DNA of 64,000 nt from Thermanaerothrix solaris (GCF_032334255.1 NZ_JAUHMF010000001.1:1-64000), one strand, 5' to 3'; numbered from the stretch's first letter, positions 1-6,731 are shown. Numbers and translations are program-made. Notes: generated by a model from the sequence alone, not told the origin.

Positions 1-89
1 GCGTGCAGGGCAAGCGCGACCCGGGTCCGGCGCTCAACCTGTTCTGGGAGCGCAACGGCAATCCGCCCAGGGAGGCGGTGTTCCCGTGA
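1..89 (+). CDS. C-terminal end of an unidentified protein (partial)
   Basis: The reading frame that starts at position 3 is open from the window edge to a TGA at 87-89 and encodes 28 residues ending in PPREAVFP. The coding style (GC-rich, G/C third positions) matches the Tad-like and mobile-element genes further right, so it is probably the tail of another gene of that element. Too little is present to name a family. Its stop lies 4 bases from the 3' end of the convergent antitoxin gene. Confidence 0.5.
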   Translation, partial: VQGKRDPGPALNLFWERNGNPPREAVFP

Positions 90-93
90 GGCT

Positions 94-387
94 TCAGGCA
101 GTTTTCAGAATGTCCAGAATGGTTTCGGGATGCTTGGCGGCAATGAGAAGGAGTGTCCTGGCCGCTCCGCGGGGTTTGCGGCGGTTTTGTTCCCAGTTTT
201 GCAGGGTGTCAATGCTCACGCCCATCAATGCGGCAAATTGGCGCTGTGAAAGCCCCAGGCGCTCACGGATCGCCTTGACGTCCTGAAAGGTAATATCAAA
301 CTCGCGAGAAGGCGGGCGTCGTCCGCGAAGAATGTCAGCCCCTTCCTGGACACTGGAGAGTAATTCGGTAAAAGTATCGTTATTCAT
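94..387 (-). CDS. HigA/NadS-type antitoxin, XRE-family HTH
   Basis: This 97-residue protein should be the antitoxin of the pair with the upstream toxin gene, and should also repress their shared promoter. The C-terminal two thirds is a helix-turn-helix: VKAIRERLGLSQRQFAALMG followed by VSIDTLQNWEQNRRKP, the pattern of XRE-type antitoxins that bind palindromic operators. The start chosen is the ATG at 387, because a GAGGAGG ribosome binding site lies just upstream (394-400). The open frame extends further but only into toxin sequence. It overlaps the toxin stop by 8 bases, so the two are translationally coupled. Toxin-first order is the usual HigBA arrangement. Confidence 0.85.
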   Translation of the reverse strand: MNNDTFTELLSSVQEGADILRGRRPPSREFDITFQDVKAIRERLGLSQRQFAALMGVSIDTLQNWEQNRRKPRGAARTLLLIAAKHPETILDILKTA

Positions 388-700
388 GGTATTCCTCCTC
401 GACAATCCGGCGTAAGATACGGAGTTGATCGGGGGTAAGGTCAGAGCGCTCGTTCTTTCGGAAAGCAAATAAGAAAAGGATGGTTTCTCGATGGACAACC
501 CAGTAATAGATCAGCCGAACGCCGCCACGTTTGCCTGTTGTGCCGCTCCGCCATCGCACTTTGCGCAATCCACCGCTTCCCGGAATGATATCGCCTGCAT
601 CTGGCTTGGCACTCAGAAAGATTTGCAGGGCCCGATATTCATCATCGCTCATTAATTCCAGGATACGGCGGGTGAAGACGGTGGTTTCGATGAAGTGCAT
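380..700 (-). CDS. RelE/HigB-type toxin
   Basis: This 106-residue protein belongs to the RelE/HigB group, mRNA interferases that act at the ribosome. Visible family features are the block GGLRKVRWRSGTTGKRGGVRLIYYW, a basic strand followed by the aromatic strand IYYWVV, then LFLFAFRKNERSDLTPDQ, typical of the HigB-2 subfamily. Length is normal. The start at ATG 700 is preferred because the family begins with an MxFIET-like strand. The longer upstream frame runs into the promoter. No strong ribosome binding site is seen, which would keep toxin synthesis low relative to the antitoxin with its GAGGAGG site. The catalytic activity is inferred from the family. Confidence 0.85.
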   Translation of the reverse strand: MHFIETTVFTRRILELMSDDEYRALQIFLSAKPDAGDIIPGSGGLRKVRWRSGTTGKRGGVRLIYYWVVHRETILFLFAFRKNERSDLTPDQLRILRRIVEEEYHE

Positions 701-740
701 CGCGGTCTTGGAACAAAGGGATGAAGTTTCTGTACTGCAG

Positions 741-769
741 ATTATACGCCAATGGCGTATGAAGGTCAA
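741..769 (-). promoter_or_regulatory. Toxin-antitoxin promoter with palindromic operator
   Basis: On the minus strand there is a -35 box TTGACC (769-764), a 17-base spacer and a perfect -10 box TATAAT (746-741). An exact palindrome, ATACGCCA-a-TGGCGTAT at 744-760, fills the spacer and overlaps the -10 box. A repressor bound there would block RNA polymerase. The HTH antitoxin is the obvious candidate, giving classic autoregulation. The predicted start of transcription is about 35 bases before the toxin ATG. Confidence 0.8.
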
Positions 770-787
770 GGCGTTTGCAGAAGCGCT

Positions 788-1171
788 ATGTCGGTTGATG
801 GGATTGTTCGAATCATGATTCTCCTGTGGCTTTTGGTCTGCGCACGGTATGATCTGCGCAGGCGGGAGGTGCCGGACTGGCTGACGCTGCCTGCGGTTGG
901 GCTGGCACTGGTGTACCGCCTGCTGACGCCTGAGGGCTGGCTGCCGTGGGTGCTGGCGGGGGTGAGCGTCCTGCTCACCCTGGCGGGAGCATTGCCCGGC
1001 GGGGACATGAAGGGGCTGGTGGCGATGGCATTCTTCGACCCGCGCCTGTATCTACTGGCATGGCTGGAGGCGGGGGTGGTGTATCTGCTCTGGCGGGTGT
1101 TGCGGCGTGAGCGCAGGATGCCGGGCTATGTGGGGTTTGTGGTGGGGGGAGTGGCCTGGATGTTCGTTTGA
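788..1171 (+). CDS. Short prepilin peptidase (A24 family, CpaA/TadV-like)
   Basis: This 127-residue integral membrane protein carries both aspartate motifs of type IV prepilin peptidases: YDLRRREVPDWLTLP after the first membrane segment, and GGDMK (the GxGD motif) about 65 residues later. These enzymes cleave the leader of pilins of the Flp/Tad type, which fits the pilin and TadE/TadG genes from 3793. It lacks the N-terminal methylase domain, as CpaA/TadV proteins do. The exact start is uncertain: ATG 788 or 815 are both possible, and ATG 752 lies inside the toxin operator and is unlikely. Its stop codon overlaps the first attC-like site, so the integron segment joins exactly here. Confidence 0.7.
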   Translation: MSVDGIVRIMILLWLLVCARYDLRRREVPDWLTLPAVGLALVYRLLTPEGWLPWVLAGVSVLLTLAGALPGGDMKGLVAMAFFDPRLYLLAWLEAGVVYLLWRVLRRERRMPGYVGFVVGGVAWMFV

Positions 1172-1237
1172 CGGCTTGCGCTTGATCTGTGGCGCATAGT
1201 GCGGCGGAGTGGCGTCAGGGGCAAGCGCATGTTGGGC
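1166..1237 (-). repeat. attC-like recombination site 1 (array end)
   Basis: A 72-bp imperfect inverted repeat lies downstream of the leftward cassette gene at 1252. On the plus strand its right end is GTTGGGC (1231-1237), matching the integron core GTTRRRY. Inner arms TGCGCTTG (1177-1184) and CAAGCGCA (1222-1229) are perfectly complementary. The left core GTTTGAC (1166-1172) matches RYYYAAC with one mismatch and shares the stop codon of the prepilin peptidase gene. Length is in the normal attC range. The site is judged degenerate at its outer end. Confidence 0.5.
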
Positions 1238-1251
1238 AGCGTTTTTGTTCT

Positions 1252-1482
1252 TCAAGAAGCATTCGCTGTCGTCAATGCACGTTCCGCTATCTCTGGCAAC
1301 TCAATGGGCACAAAAATAGACGCGGGATAAAGATAGCCATCAGGTTCTGACTTGTCTTCATCCACGATGCGATACAAATTGTGTGGCTCGGCTTCAGGGT
1401 CGGGCAACCGACGGTAAACTTTATCCACGATCAGGCTAACCGGATTGCTTGCGTTATTGATACAAAGCACAAACTTGTTCAT
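1252..1482 (-). CDS. Hypothetical protein, integron cassette gene
   Basis: This 76-residue soluble protein begins MNKFVLCINNASNPVSLIVD and continues with VYRRLPDPEAEPHNLYRIVDE and a segment DGYLYPASIFVPIEL. It resembles a small family of hypothetical proteins often seen near mobile DNA. I recall the MNKFVLCI opening but no function. An alternative start 21 bases upstream exists. Neither start has a clear ribosome binding site, which is common for cassette genes. It sits between attC-like sites and reads the same way as the other two cassettes, away from the integrase remnant. Confidence 0.65.
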   Translation of the reverse strand: MNKFVLCINNASNPVSLIVDKVYRRLPDPEAEPHNLYRIVDEDKSEPDGYLYPASIFVPIELPEIAERALTTANAS

Positions 1483-1528
1483 CGAATCAATCTTTATTGG
1501 CAATACAACAACGGCAATGCGATAAGTC

Positions 1529-1658
1529 GCCTAACGGTGTGCGTTACCCGCGGGTGGGCAGGAGGAGACAACGCCGTTTTGACTGAAGCAGCTTCGAGCC
1601 ATGCAAACTGCCCAAAAACGCGCAGGTTCCCATCCGTTGGGTGCACACTGTGTTGGGT
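1529..1658 (-). repeat. attC-like recombination site 2
   Basis: The 130-bp spacer between cassette genes has both integron cores: GCCTAAC (1529-1535, fits RYYYAAC) and GTTGGGT (1652-1658, fits GTTRRRY). Immediately inside are complementary boxes GGTGTGC (1536-1542) and GCACACTG (1643-1650). The whole can fold as the long imperfect hairpin that integron integrases recognise. The consensus fits on either strand, so orientation is taken from the genes. This is the best preserved site of the set. Confidence 0.7.
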
Positions 1659-1664
1659 GGCTGC

Positions 1665-2252
1665 CTATTGAGCAGGTTTCCAATAGGTCCTCCAACCTTT
1701 ATTGCGCACAACCGCTGAACGTGGTATTTGGAAGAAAATTATTCCCACGCATACCAAATCGCCAGATGCCAAAATCGTTCCAAACAGGGAGATCCATAAG
1801 AGGCTTTGTGTCCATTCCGGTCTCATCATTATTAGGAGCGTTGGCAAAACCCCTAAAACAATTAGGGGCATTACAAACACTAACAAGAAGCGATTTCGGG
1901 ACATCTCACCTTCATAATGAGCATAAAACAAACCTTTCGATAGCCATAAACCAATAATTGAATTTGATGATGTTCCCCAGCCGGGATGAGTAAAGGCATG
2001 AAGGAGTTCGTGCACCGGGATAATCAACAATAAAATGAGCAAGGTATTAATGTCGGCTCTGAAAGCTTGAAAGGGAGGCAAATCTTGTTGAATTGAAAAA
2101 AGACAAACTGCCCAAACGGCAAGGAGAATCAATGCTACAGGAATGGCAATGACCTGCATGGCGATAGGTCCGGGTTCACGAATACTAAGCCATCCTTCTG
2201 CTTCAGGGTTGAAATCTTTGTTTTCGGGTATGCTTCCATAGTGAAAACGCAT
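1665..2252 (-). CDS. DUF3267-type membrane metalloprotease-like protein, cassette gene
   Basis: This 195-residue protein has about four to five membrane segments and an HELLHAF motif (HExxH) near residue 100, in the context IIPVHELLHAFTHPGWG. That is the zinc-binding arrangement of DUF3267 proteins, distant relatives of M50 intramembrane proteases. The start ATG at 2252 has a good GAGG site ten bases upstream. Substrates are unknown. The gene lies between two attC-like sites and is the middle cassette of the array. Protease activity is inferred only from HExxH. Confidence 0.75.
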   Translation of the reverse strand: MRFHYGSIPENKDFNPEAEGWLSIREPGPIAMQVIAIPVALILLAVWAVCLFSIQQDLPPFQAFRADINTLLILLLIIPVHELLHAFTHPGWGTSSNSIIGLWLSKGLFYAHYEGEMSRNRFLLVFVMPLIVLGVLPTLLIMMRPEWTQSLLWISLFGTILASGDLVCVGIIFFQIPRSAVVRNKGWRTYWKPAQ

Positions 2253-2312
2253 GATTTACCTCGTTAATTTTGTTCAAAAAATCATCCAAACACATTTTCA
2301 AACAGCGAGCCG

Positions 2313-2384
2313 CCCCAACGGAACGCGCTTCAGCCGCAGCGCCGGAGCGAGCGGAGCGCTCTCGGCTCCACGCGCGGGTTAGCC
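2313..2384 (-). repeat. attC-like recombination site 3
   Basis: A 72-bp GC-rich imperfect inverted repeat fills the gap between two leftward cassette genes. On the plus strand it begins CCCCAAC (2313-2319) and ends GTTAGCC (2378-2384). Both are one base off the integron cores RYYYAAC and GTTRRRY. Inner arms CGCGC are complementary. The stop codon of the upstream cassette gene (2379-2381) lies inside the right core, as is usual for tightly packed cassettes. Confidence 0.55.
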
Positions 2385-3143
2385 AGCGCCCTTTTCATCT
2401 TTAGAGGTACAGTCTACCGATGTAATAGCAAGTTCTCTTAGGGAAGCAATGTTATTCCAGAGTGGTTTGAATCCCCAGAACAGAAGTTCTAGACCCAAGA
2501 AACCAAAACCAATAATCATATTGATTGCGGAGACTAGACGTTCTCCCCTACTCACTGGGAGAATTTGGTCAGGTGCTCCCCATAGTATTGCCATCGCCGC
2601 AGCGAGGGCACTGGCAAGTGCTGTTGCTGCTGTAAACGCCTTATCAAGGTAGGCCTTACATTCCTCAAAACAGAAGTTAATCGCAAAGTTACGAGCCGAA
2701 GGGTTGTTCAATCGTCGAATTTGCGCAATAGCGTGCTCAAGGAAGCTAAAGTTATCTAGGAAAATAATGCCAGCCGCTGCACTCCCTAAGATAAAGTACC
2801 AGGCTGTTGCAATAATGCTGAGATCATACGCGATCGCCTGTTTGACTAGGGTTGCTGTAAGGAAAGCGGTTAAAGTTACAATGGATCGCCACAGTAAGGA
2901 ACGGTTCAAAACAAGAAGGAAGGTGGCTATCAATGTCGCAATGACTGGAATTAGCTGCCGCACGAGATGAGCACTTGTAATCGGTGCTACACCGATGAAG
3001 TAGAAGCCCAAGATTGCTACAAAATCAAAGATCTCCACTGCCAGAAGCGTGAACCAGAGTACCCGATAGTGAAAAGGGCATCTAAGCCTAATGCTGATGT
3101 GCAATTTTGGCCTTTGTTTGTTCTGCTTGCTTACTCTACCCAT
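2379..3143 (-). CDS. Hypothetical multi-pass membrane protein, first integron cassette
   Basis: This 254-residue protein has a basic N-terminus, then about six hydrophobic segments grouped as two pairs at residues 30-115 and later ones near 125-145, 165-190 and 205-230. I do not recognise the family. Start ATG 3143 has a GGAG site upstream. Base composition is AT-richer than the Tad-like genes on either side, as expected for a captured cassette. It is the cassette nearest the integrase remnant. A 12-bp repeat GTTAGCCAGCGC bounds it in inverted orientation at 2378-2389 and 3190-3201. Confidence 0.6.
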   Translation of the reverse strand: MGRVSKQNKQRPKLHISIRLRCPFHYRVLWFTLLAVEIFDFVAILGFYFIGVAPITSAHLVRQLIPVIATLIATFLLVLNRSLLWRSIVTLTAFLTATLVKQAIAYDLSIIATAWYFILGSAAAGIIFLDNFSFLEHAIAQIRRLNNPSARNFAINFCFEECKAYLDKAFTAATALASALAAAMAILWGAPDQILPVSRGERLVSAINMIIGFGFLGLELLFWGFKPLWNNIASLRELAITSVDCTSKDEKGAG

Positions 3144-3177
3144 AATTGCTCCCTAGATAAGGTATTTCGAAAAGATC

Positions 3178-3201
3178 TGCGCTCGTGAAGCGCTGGCTAA
3201 C
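3178..3201 (-). repeat. Candidate attI-side junction with 12-bp inverted repeat copy
   Basis: GCGCTGGCTAAC at 3190-3201 is the exact inverse of GTTAGCCAGCGC at 2378-2389, so the two bracket the first cassette. A second GCGC at the left edge forms a small hairpin with it. The place, between the first cassette and the divergent integrase remnant, is where an integron attI site belongs. The core GTTAGCC differs from GTTRRRY at one base. Calling it attI is inference from position. Confidence 0.4.
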
Positions 3202-3353
3202 TATTAATATACAGACTTCTGATCCACTGCATTTTTGCTGTATATCAAGACCAATGAAGTGGGTTATATACCGCGATTATGCCTGGTTATCAGAGACCCC
3301 CCGATAGAATAAATGCTAGAAAAATTATATATTCAACCAGGGAAAAAGTTTAA

Positions 3354-3572
3354 CTGCTTTTATCCCTGATCCATCCTCTCCAAAACCCGAAAAAACTTCT
3401 CGACCGATTTCGAGATGCCATTCGCCTGAAGCACTATTATCCATACAGCACTGAGAAAACCTATCTTCACTGGGTCAGGTGCTATATTCTTTATCAAAAC
3501 AAACGCCATCCGGCTGAAATGGGTATCGTTGAGATCGAAGCCTTCCCCCATCTTGTGAACCTCCAGGGCTGA
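3354..3572 (+). pseudogene. intI: Integron integrase (intI) N-terminal remnant
   Basis: The frame reads NPKKLLDRFRDAIRLKHYY, then STEKTYLHWVRCYILYQ and NKRHPAEMGIVEIEAF. This is the SAM-like N-terminal domain of integron integrases, whose hallmark is the LLDxxRxxIRLKHYSxRTExxYxxWI...KRHPxEMG pattern. After EIEAF the frame loses a few bases, gives HLVNLQG and stops at 3570-3572. The catalytic domain with its Arg-His-Arg-Tyr residues is absent. No good start codon is visible; the frame opens after TAA at 3351. It is divergent from the cassettes, as in real integrons. The product cannot be active. Confidence 0.8.
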
Positions 3573-3576
3573 AACC

Positions 3577-3672
3577 CGCAATACAAGACGTATTGTATTG
3601 CGTAAATTGCCCAAAAACGCACGAAAACTGCGCGTTTTCAGCCCCGTAAGGGGCAAAAAACACGCAATACAA
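3577..3672. repeat. CGCAATACAA repeat, one inverted pair plus a direct copy
   Basis: CGCAATACAA (3577-3586) and its perfect inverse TTGTATTGCG (3593-3602) form a 10-bp stem around a 6-base loop. A third exact copy, in direct orientation, lies at 3663-3672, ten bases before the -35 box of the pilin operon. A small GCCCC-gtaa-GGGGC hairpin (3641-3654) sits between. The spacing suggests a regulator binding region for the downstream promoter, or the scar where integron DNA joins the Tad-like operon. Confidence 0.5.
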
Positions 3673-3681
3673 CTGAACGGC

Positions 3682-3710
3682 TTGCACCGGCGGTTTGATT
3701 CTGGTATGCT
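3682..3710 (+). promoter_or_regulatory. Promoter of the Tad-like pilin operon
   Basis: TTGCAC at 3682-3687, a 17-base spacer, and TATGCT at 3705-3710 form a good sigma-70-type promoter. Transcription would start near 3717 and give a leader of about 75 bases before the pilin ATG at 3793, which has an AGGAGGTG ribosome binding site. Confidence 0.65.
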
Positions 3711-3792
3711 ACGGGCAGACGTGCACCGCAAGCCCTGCCCCGGGGAGGTGTGCGTTTTGCTTTAATTCAATCTTTACACGAGGAGGTGCAAA

Positions 3793-3972
3793 ATGACACT
3801 TACAGATCGCTTGACGCTGATGTATCTGCGGCTGCGCAACCGCACCGCCGAACTGGACGAGAAGGCACTGCTGATCGCCCTGTTCGTGCTCGCGGCTGTC
3901 GTGGGCTTGTCCCCACTGGGACAGGCCATCGCCGCCAAGTTCCAGCAGATGGCGGCGCAATTAGGCAGTTAA
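3793..3972 (+). CDS. Flp-type pilin-like small protein
   Basis: This 59-residue protein starts MTLTDRLTLMYLRL, continues with RTAELDEKALLIALFVLAAV and ends with a hydrophobic-amphipathic stretch. A short basic leader, then an acidic ELDEKA segment and a single hydrophobic helix, is the layout of Flp/Tad pilins that are cut by a TadV-type peptidase just before the helix. The E residue in ELDEKALLI would correspond to the conserved position +5 glutamate, but the exact cleavage site is uncertain. Strong AGGAGGTG site 3781-3788. First gene of the operon followed by TadE and TadG-like genes. Confidence 0.65.
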   Translation: MTLTDRLTLMYLRLRNRTAELDEKALLIALFVLAAVVGLSPLGQAIAAKFQQMAAQLGS

Positions 3973-3982
3973 GGGGACGGAG

Positions 3983-4387
3983 ATGTTCCGACGGCTGTGC
4001 CGCAGGACGGCCGAATTGGACGAAGCAGCGCTGGCCCTGCCCGTCCTGCTCCTGGTCAGCCTGGCGCTGGTGAACCTGGCACTTTTGGGCTTTGCGGCGG
4101 TGAACGCCGGGAATGCCGCCGAATACGGGGCGCGGATGGGCAGCGTAGCCCTGGCGAACCAGCCCGGTGCAGCCTACTCGGCCGCGCTCACGAAAGTCAA
4201 CGCCGTGCGGGTCGGCAGTTACACGGTGAGCGTGAGCGGCGGCGGACGTCCGGGGGCACGCATCGAGGTGGCGGTGACCTACCGCGTGCCGAACTACTTC
4301 GGCGGACTGGCAAGCCTGTTCGGAGTGAGCACGCCATCCCAATTCCAGGGGACGGCGCGGGCGTATTTCCGTCAGGAGGGCTGGTGA
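3983..4387 (+). CDS. TadE-like pseudopilin
   Basis: This 134-residue protein has the N-terminal RTAELDEAALALPVLLLVSLAL segment, with the same processing-type motif as the preceding pilin, then one membrane helix and an extracytoplasmic domain. TadE-family minor pilins have this shape (about 130-150 residues, one N-terminal helix). AAEYGARMGSVALAN after the helix is typical of TadE. It starts 10 bases after the pilin stop with a GGGACGGAG site, and its stop TGA overlaps the next ATG by one base, so it is co-translated. Confidence 0.7.
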   Translation: MFRRLCRRTAELDEAALALPVLLLVSLALVNLALLGFAAVNAGNAAEYGARMGSVALANQPGAAYSAALTKVNAVRVGSYTVSVSGGGRPGARIEVAVTYRVPNYFGGLASLFGVSTPSQFQGTARAYFRQEGW

Positions 4388-4827
4388 TGTGTTTTCACAA
4401 GCCTGAGCGAGGGTCAAGCCTGGCCTGGGCAGCGGTGTTCCTGGCGGTGGTGGTGGTTCCGCTGATGCTGCTGGTGGGCGACGGGACGCGGCTGTGGTAC
4501 GTGCGCACGCGGCTTGCTCAGGCGGCCGATGCCGCGTGTGCGGACGTCTCGTGGAGCGTGGGCGACCGGCTGACCTGGCAGCGGTTGCGGGACGACCGCT
4601 ACCTGGCGAACTGGTATCTGGTGGGGCGGGCGCAGAACACCTTCTACCAGATGCTGGCGGAGAGGACGGCGGTTGAGTATGTGCCGTCGTTGGCGCTCAG
4701 CCTGGACTGGGACAACGCGCGGGTGCAGTGTCGGGCGCAAGCGCGGGCGCGGCTGACGATGATCCCGAATCAGGAGGTGGCCGTCCGAGCCACGATATAC
4801 GCCAGGATGCGCTTTGCCACACCCTGA
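4387..4827 (+). CDS. TadG-like pilus assembly protein
   Basis: This 146-residue protein has a short basic start, then SSLAWAAVFLAVVVVPLMLLVGDGTRLWYVRTRLAQAADAAC. The hydrophobic helix followed by a D-x-x-R...QxAADAA pattern is the diagnostic N-terminus of TadG/TadE-like proteins. Full TadG proteins also carry a von Willebrand domain, which is absent here, so this is a short form. It overlaps the TadE stop (TGATG). Together with pilin and TadE it makes a minimal pseudopilus. No TadA ATPase or TadB/TadC is in the window. Confidence 0.65.
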   Translation: MCFHKPERGSSLAWAAVFLAVVVVPLMLLVGDGTRLWYVRTRLAQAADAACADVSWSVGDRLTWQRLRDDRYLANWYLVGRAQNTFYQMLAERTAVEYVPSLALSLDWDNARVQCRAQARARLTMIPNQEVAVRATIYARMRFATP

Positions 4828-4902
4828 TGTCAGACCGTTCCCCGGGGCAGTCTGACGTCACTGGGGCGTCGGATGCTCACACTCCCGACGTGGAGGTGAG
4901 CG

Positions 4903-5043
4903 ATGACAAAGGCGCTGGCAGGCGCGATGTGGGCGCTGCTGGTTCGGATGGCGCTCACGGTGATCGTGGGACGGTTGATTGTCGAGGCGCTGATGGGCTA
5001 CTATGCGGGCATTACCCGCACCCTGATGCGGTTGCTACAGTGA
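4903..5043 (+). CDS. Small membrane protein of the Tad-like operon
   Basis: This 46-residue protein starts MTKALAGAMWALLVRMALTV, has one long hydrophobic segment, and ends GYYAGITRTLMRLLQ. GGAGGTGAG sits directly before the ATG, which supports translation. No family recognised. Its place inside the operon, 75 bases after the TadG-like gene and 69 before the next, and matching codon use argue that it is real. It could be another minor pilin or a membrane anchor. Confidence 0.55.
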   Translation: MTKALAGAMWALLVRMALTVIVGRLIVEALMGYYAGITRTLMRLLQ

Positions 5044-5112
5044 CCGGCAAGGGAGGGTCGGCGCTCACTGGGGGCGCACCCCTCGACCACGACCGTATCG
5101 GCAGGAGGTGCA

Positions 5113-5547
5113 ATGGAGATTGACGTGAGTGAGATCAAGAAGGGTAACCTGATTCTGGTCGGAATCGGGCTGGCGCTTTTGCTGGGGCTGATGTTCCTCG
5201 GACGGGCGTTCACGCCCGAGGGCAACCGCCTGCTGACGTGGCAGGAATGGCAGGTGCGCAAACTCCGGCAAGCCTATCGCGCGGAACGTTTGCGGCTGCT
5301 GGAGGACACCAATCGCTTGGCGGAACTGCTGGAAAGCGGTGTGCCCGACCCGGCGCGGGCGCAGGTTGTGGTGCAGGGCGTACGCCATGACCTGGCGGAG
5401 GGAAAGGTGGAAACGCTGGCGGATGAGCGACAGCGGGTGGCGGACGCGGCGCAGGCGGTGCTGGATTGGGCGAGCGGGATCGGTGATTACAACGCCGCGG
5501 TGGAAGCGGTGCAGAAGGCGTTAGAGGTGCTGGACGATGGTGGATGA
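5113..5547 (+). CDS. Membrane-anchored coiled-coil protein, unknown function
   Basis: This 144-residue protein has a short cytoplasmic start, one membrane helix (ILVGIGLALLLGLMFLG, about residues 14-30), and a long charged alpha-helical region rich in R, E, L and A that should form a coiled coil. AGGAGGTG lies just before the ATG. I do not recognise a family. The last 11 bases overlap the next gene, so the two products probably act together. The design recalls small anchors of conjugation or pilus machines, which is only suggestive. Confidence 0.6.
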   Translation: MEIDVSEIKKGNLILVGIGLALLLGLMFLGRAFTPEGNRLLTWQEWQVRKLRQAYRAERLRLLEDTNRLAELLESGVPDPARAQVVVQGVRHDLAEGKVETLADERQRVADAAQAVLDWASGIGDYNAAVEAVQKALEVLDDGG

Positions 5548-6730
5548 CCTGCGGCTGCGGATGCTGGACGATTTGCTCGCGGCGGAGCGCAATTTTCGCG
5601 ACCTGGCGGAGCGCAAGGTACGGGCGCTGACGGGGGTGCTGACCGAACTGGCGTACCGCCTGGCAGGGGAGAAGCTGGAGCAGATGCGGCAGTTGGACCC
5701 GTCCGCGCCGAGCAGTTGGAAGCCGGAGGAGTGGCGCAGTTTCTTCCTCTCGATCTCGCTTACTTCGCAGGGGGAAGGCTGGGGCAAGGCCAACGGCAGC
5801 GGACAGGCGGCGGAGATTGCCGCTTTGCAGGCGAAGATCGCCGCGCTGGAGCGGGAACTGGCGCGGGTGCGGGAAAGGGGGTATGAGGTGCCGCCGGTAG
5901 AGCGGGTGGCGCAGGTGAACCCGCTGCTGGTATCCGCCGGGGAAGGACGGCTGGCGGGCTTCACGCTGCCGAAAATCCCAAAAGCCTGGGAGCACCGCTG
6001 GCAGGTGCGGGCGGAGATGAGCAAGGCGGATGCCGAACTGCACCTGAAGCGGCGAGGGATGGTGCTGAAGTGCCTGGCAGAGGGCTTGAGCGTGCAGGTG
6101 GAAATCGGGCGGTATGTGGGCGGTGCCACCGGAGCGCAGTACCGCAGCGGGGCGATCCGCAGGGTGTTCGAGGCGCTGGAGGAGAGCGGGCTGATCGTGC
6201 GCCAAACGCTCACCCTGCAGGTGACGGGCAGCCTGCCGACGCGCCTGGCGGTGGCGCGGCTGAGCGAGGAGGGGAAGCGGTTTTGTCGGGCGCTGGGCTG
6301 GCCGGTGGTGGAAAGCGATTGGGAGCGCCTGATCCGCTTGCATGAAGGCGAGAAGCAGGAGGGGCACACCCTGGCGGTGCTGCTGTTCGCGTCCGCTGCG
6401 CGGCTGCGGGGCTGGACGGTGGAGGTGCTGCCCGAGGTGCAGGGCAAAGCCCGTCCCGACATGGTGATCACCAGGGGAGAGCAGCGCTTGTATGTCGAGG
6501 TGGAGACCGGGACACGCCTGCACGACGGCAATGCCAAATGGCGGATGAATGCGGAACTGAACGGCGGGCGGGTGGCACTGGTGGCGCGCAACGTGGAAGA
6601 GCGCGGGGTGCTGGTGGCGGACTGCCGTCATGCGGCAGAACACGGACACGCCACGGATGTGGAGACGTTGATCGCGGGCAGGCTGGTCGCGGTGAGCGAG
6701 GGTGATCCGCTGTGGGCGGAAGAGTGGTGA
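5537..6730 (+). CDS. Winged-helix protein with C-terminal PD-(D/E)XK-like domain
   Basis: This 397-residue protein has three visible parts. Residues 1-120 are charged and helical with a coiled coil (AALQAKIAALERELARVRER). Residues 170-265 look like a winged helix: the helical LHLKRRGMVLKCLAEGLS, then YRSGAIRRVFEALEESGLI and an LTxQVTG strand. Residues 270-390 look like a nuclease or nuclease-like fold: EGHTLAVLLFASAARLRGW, RPDMVI and LYVEVETGT, reminiscent of PD-(D/E)XK with aspartate and E-x-E acidic residues but threonine where lysine is usual. Replication-relaxation proteins of mobile elements have similar architecture. Activity is uncertain. It ends the operon that begins with the pilin. 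Confidence 0.55.
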   Translation: MVDDLRLRMLDDLLAAERNFRDLAERKVRALTGVLTELAYRLAGEKLEQMRQLDPSAPSSWKPEEWRSFFLSISLTSQGEGWGKANGSGQAAEIAALQAKIAALERELARVRERGYEVPPVERVAQVNPLLVSAGEGRLAGFTLPKIPKAWEHRWQVRAEMSKADAELHLKRRGMVLKCLAEGLSVQVEIGRYVGGATGAQYRSGAIRRVFEALEESGLIVRQTLTLQVTGSLPTRLAVARLSEEGKRFCRALGWPVVESDWERLIRLHEGEKQEGHTLAVLLFASAARLRGWTVEVLPEVQGKARPDMVITRGEQRLYVEVETGTRLHDGNAKWRMNAELNGGRVALVARNVEERGVLVADCRHAAEHGHATDVETLIAGRLVAVSEGDPLWAEEW

Positions 6731-6731
6731 G

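Noticed and set aside
5210..6649. Long minus-strand open frames opposite the winged-helix gene (479 and 356 codons)
   Set aside because: They are antisense shadows caused by high GC. Composition is proline- and histidine- or serine/arginine-rich and no ribosome binding sites fit.
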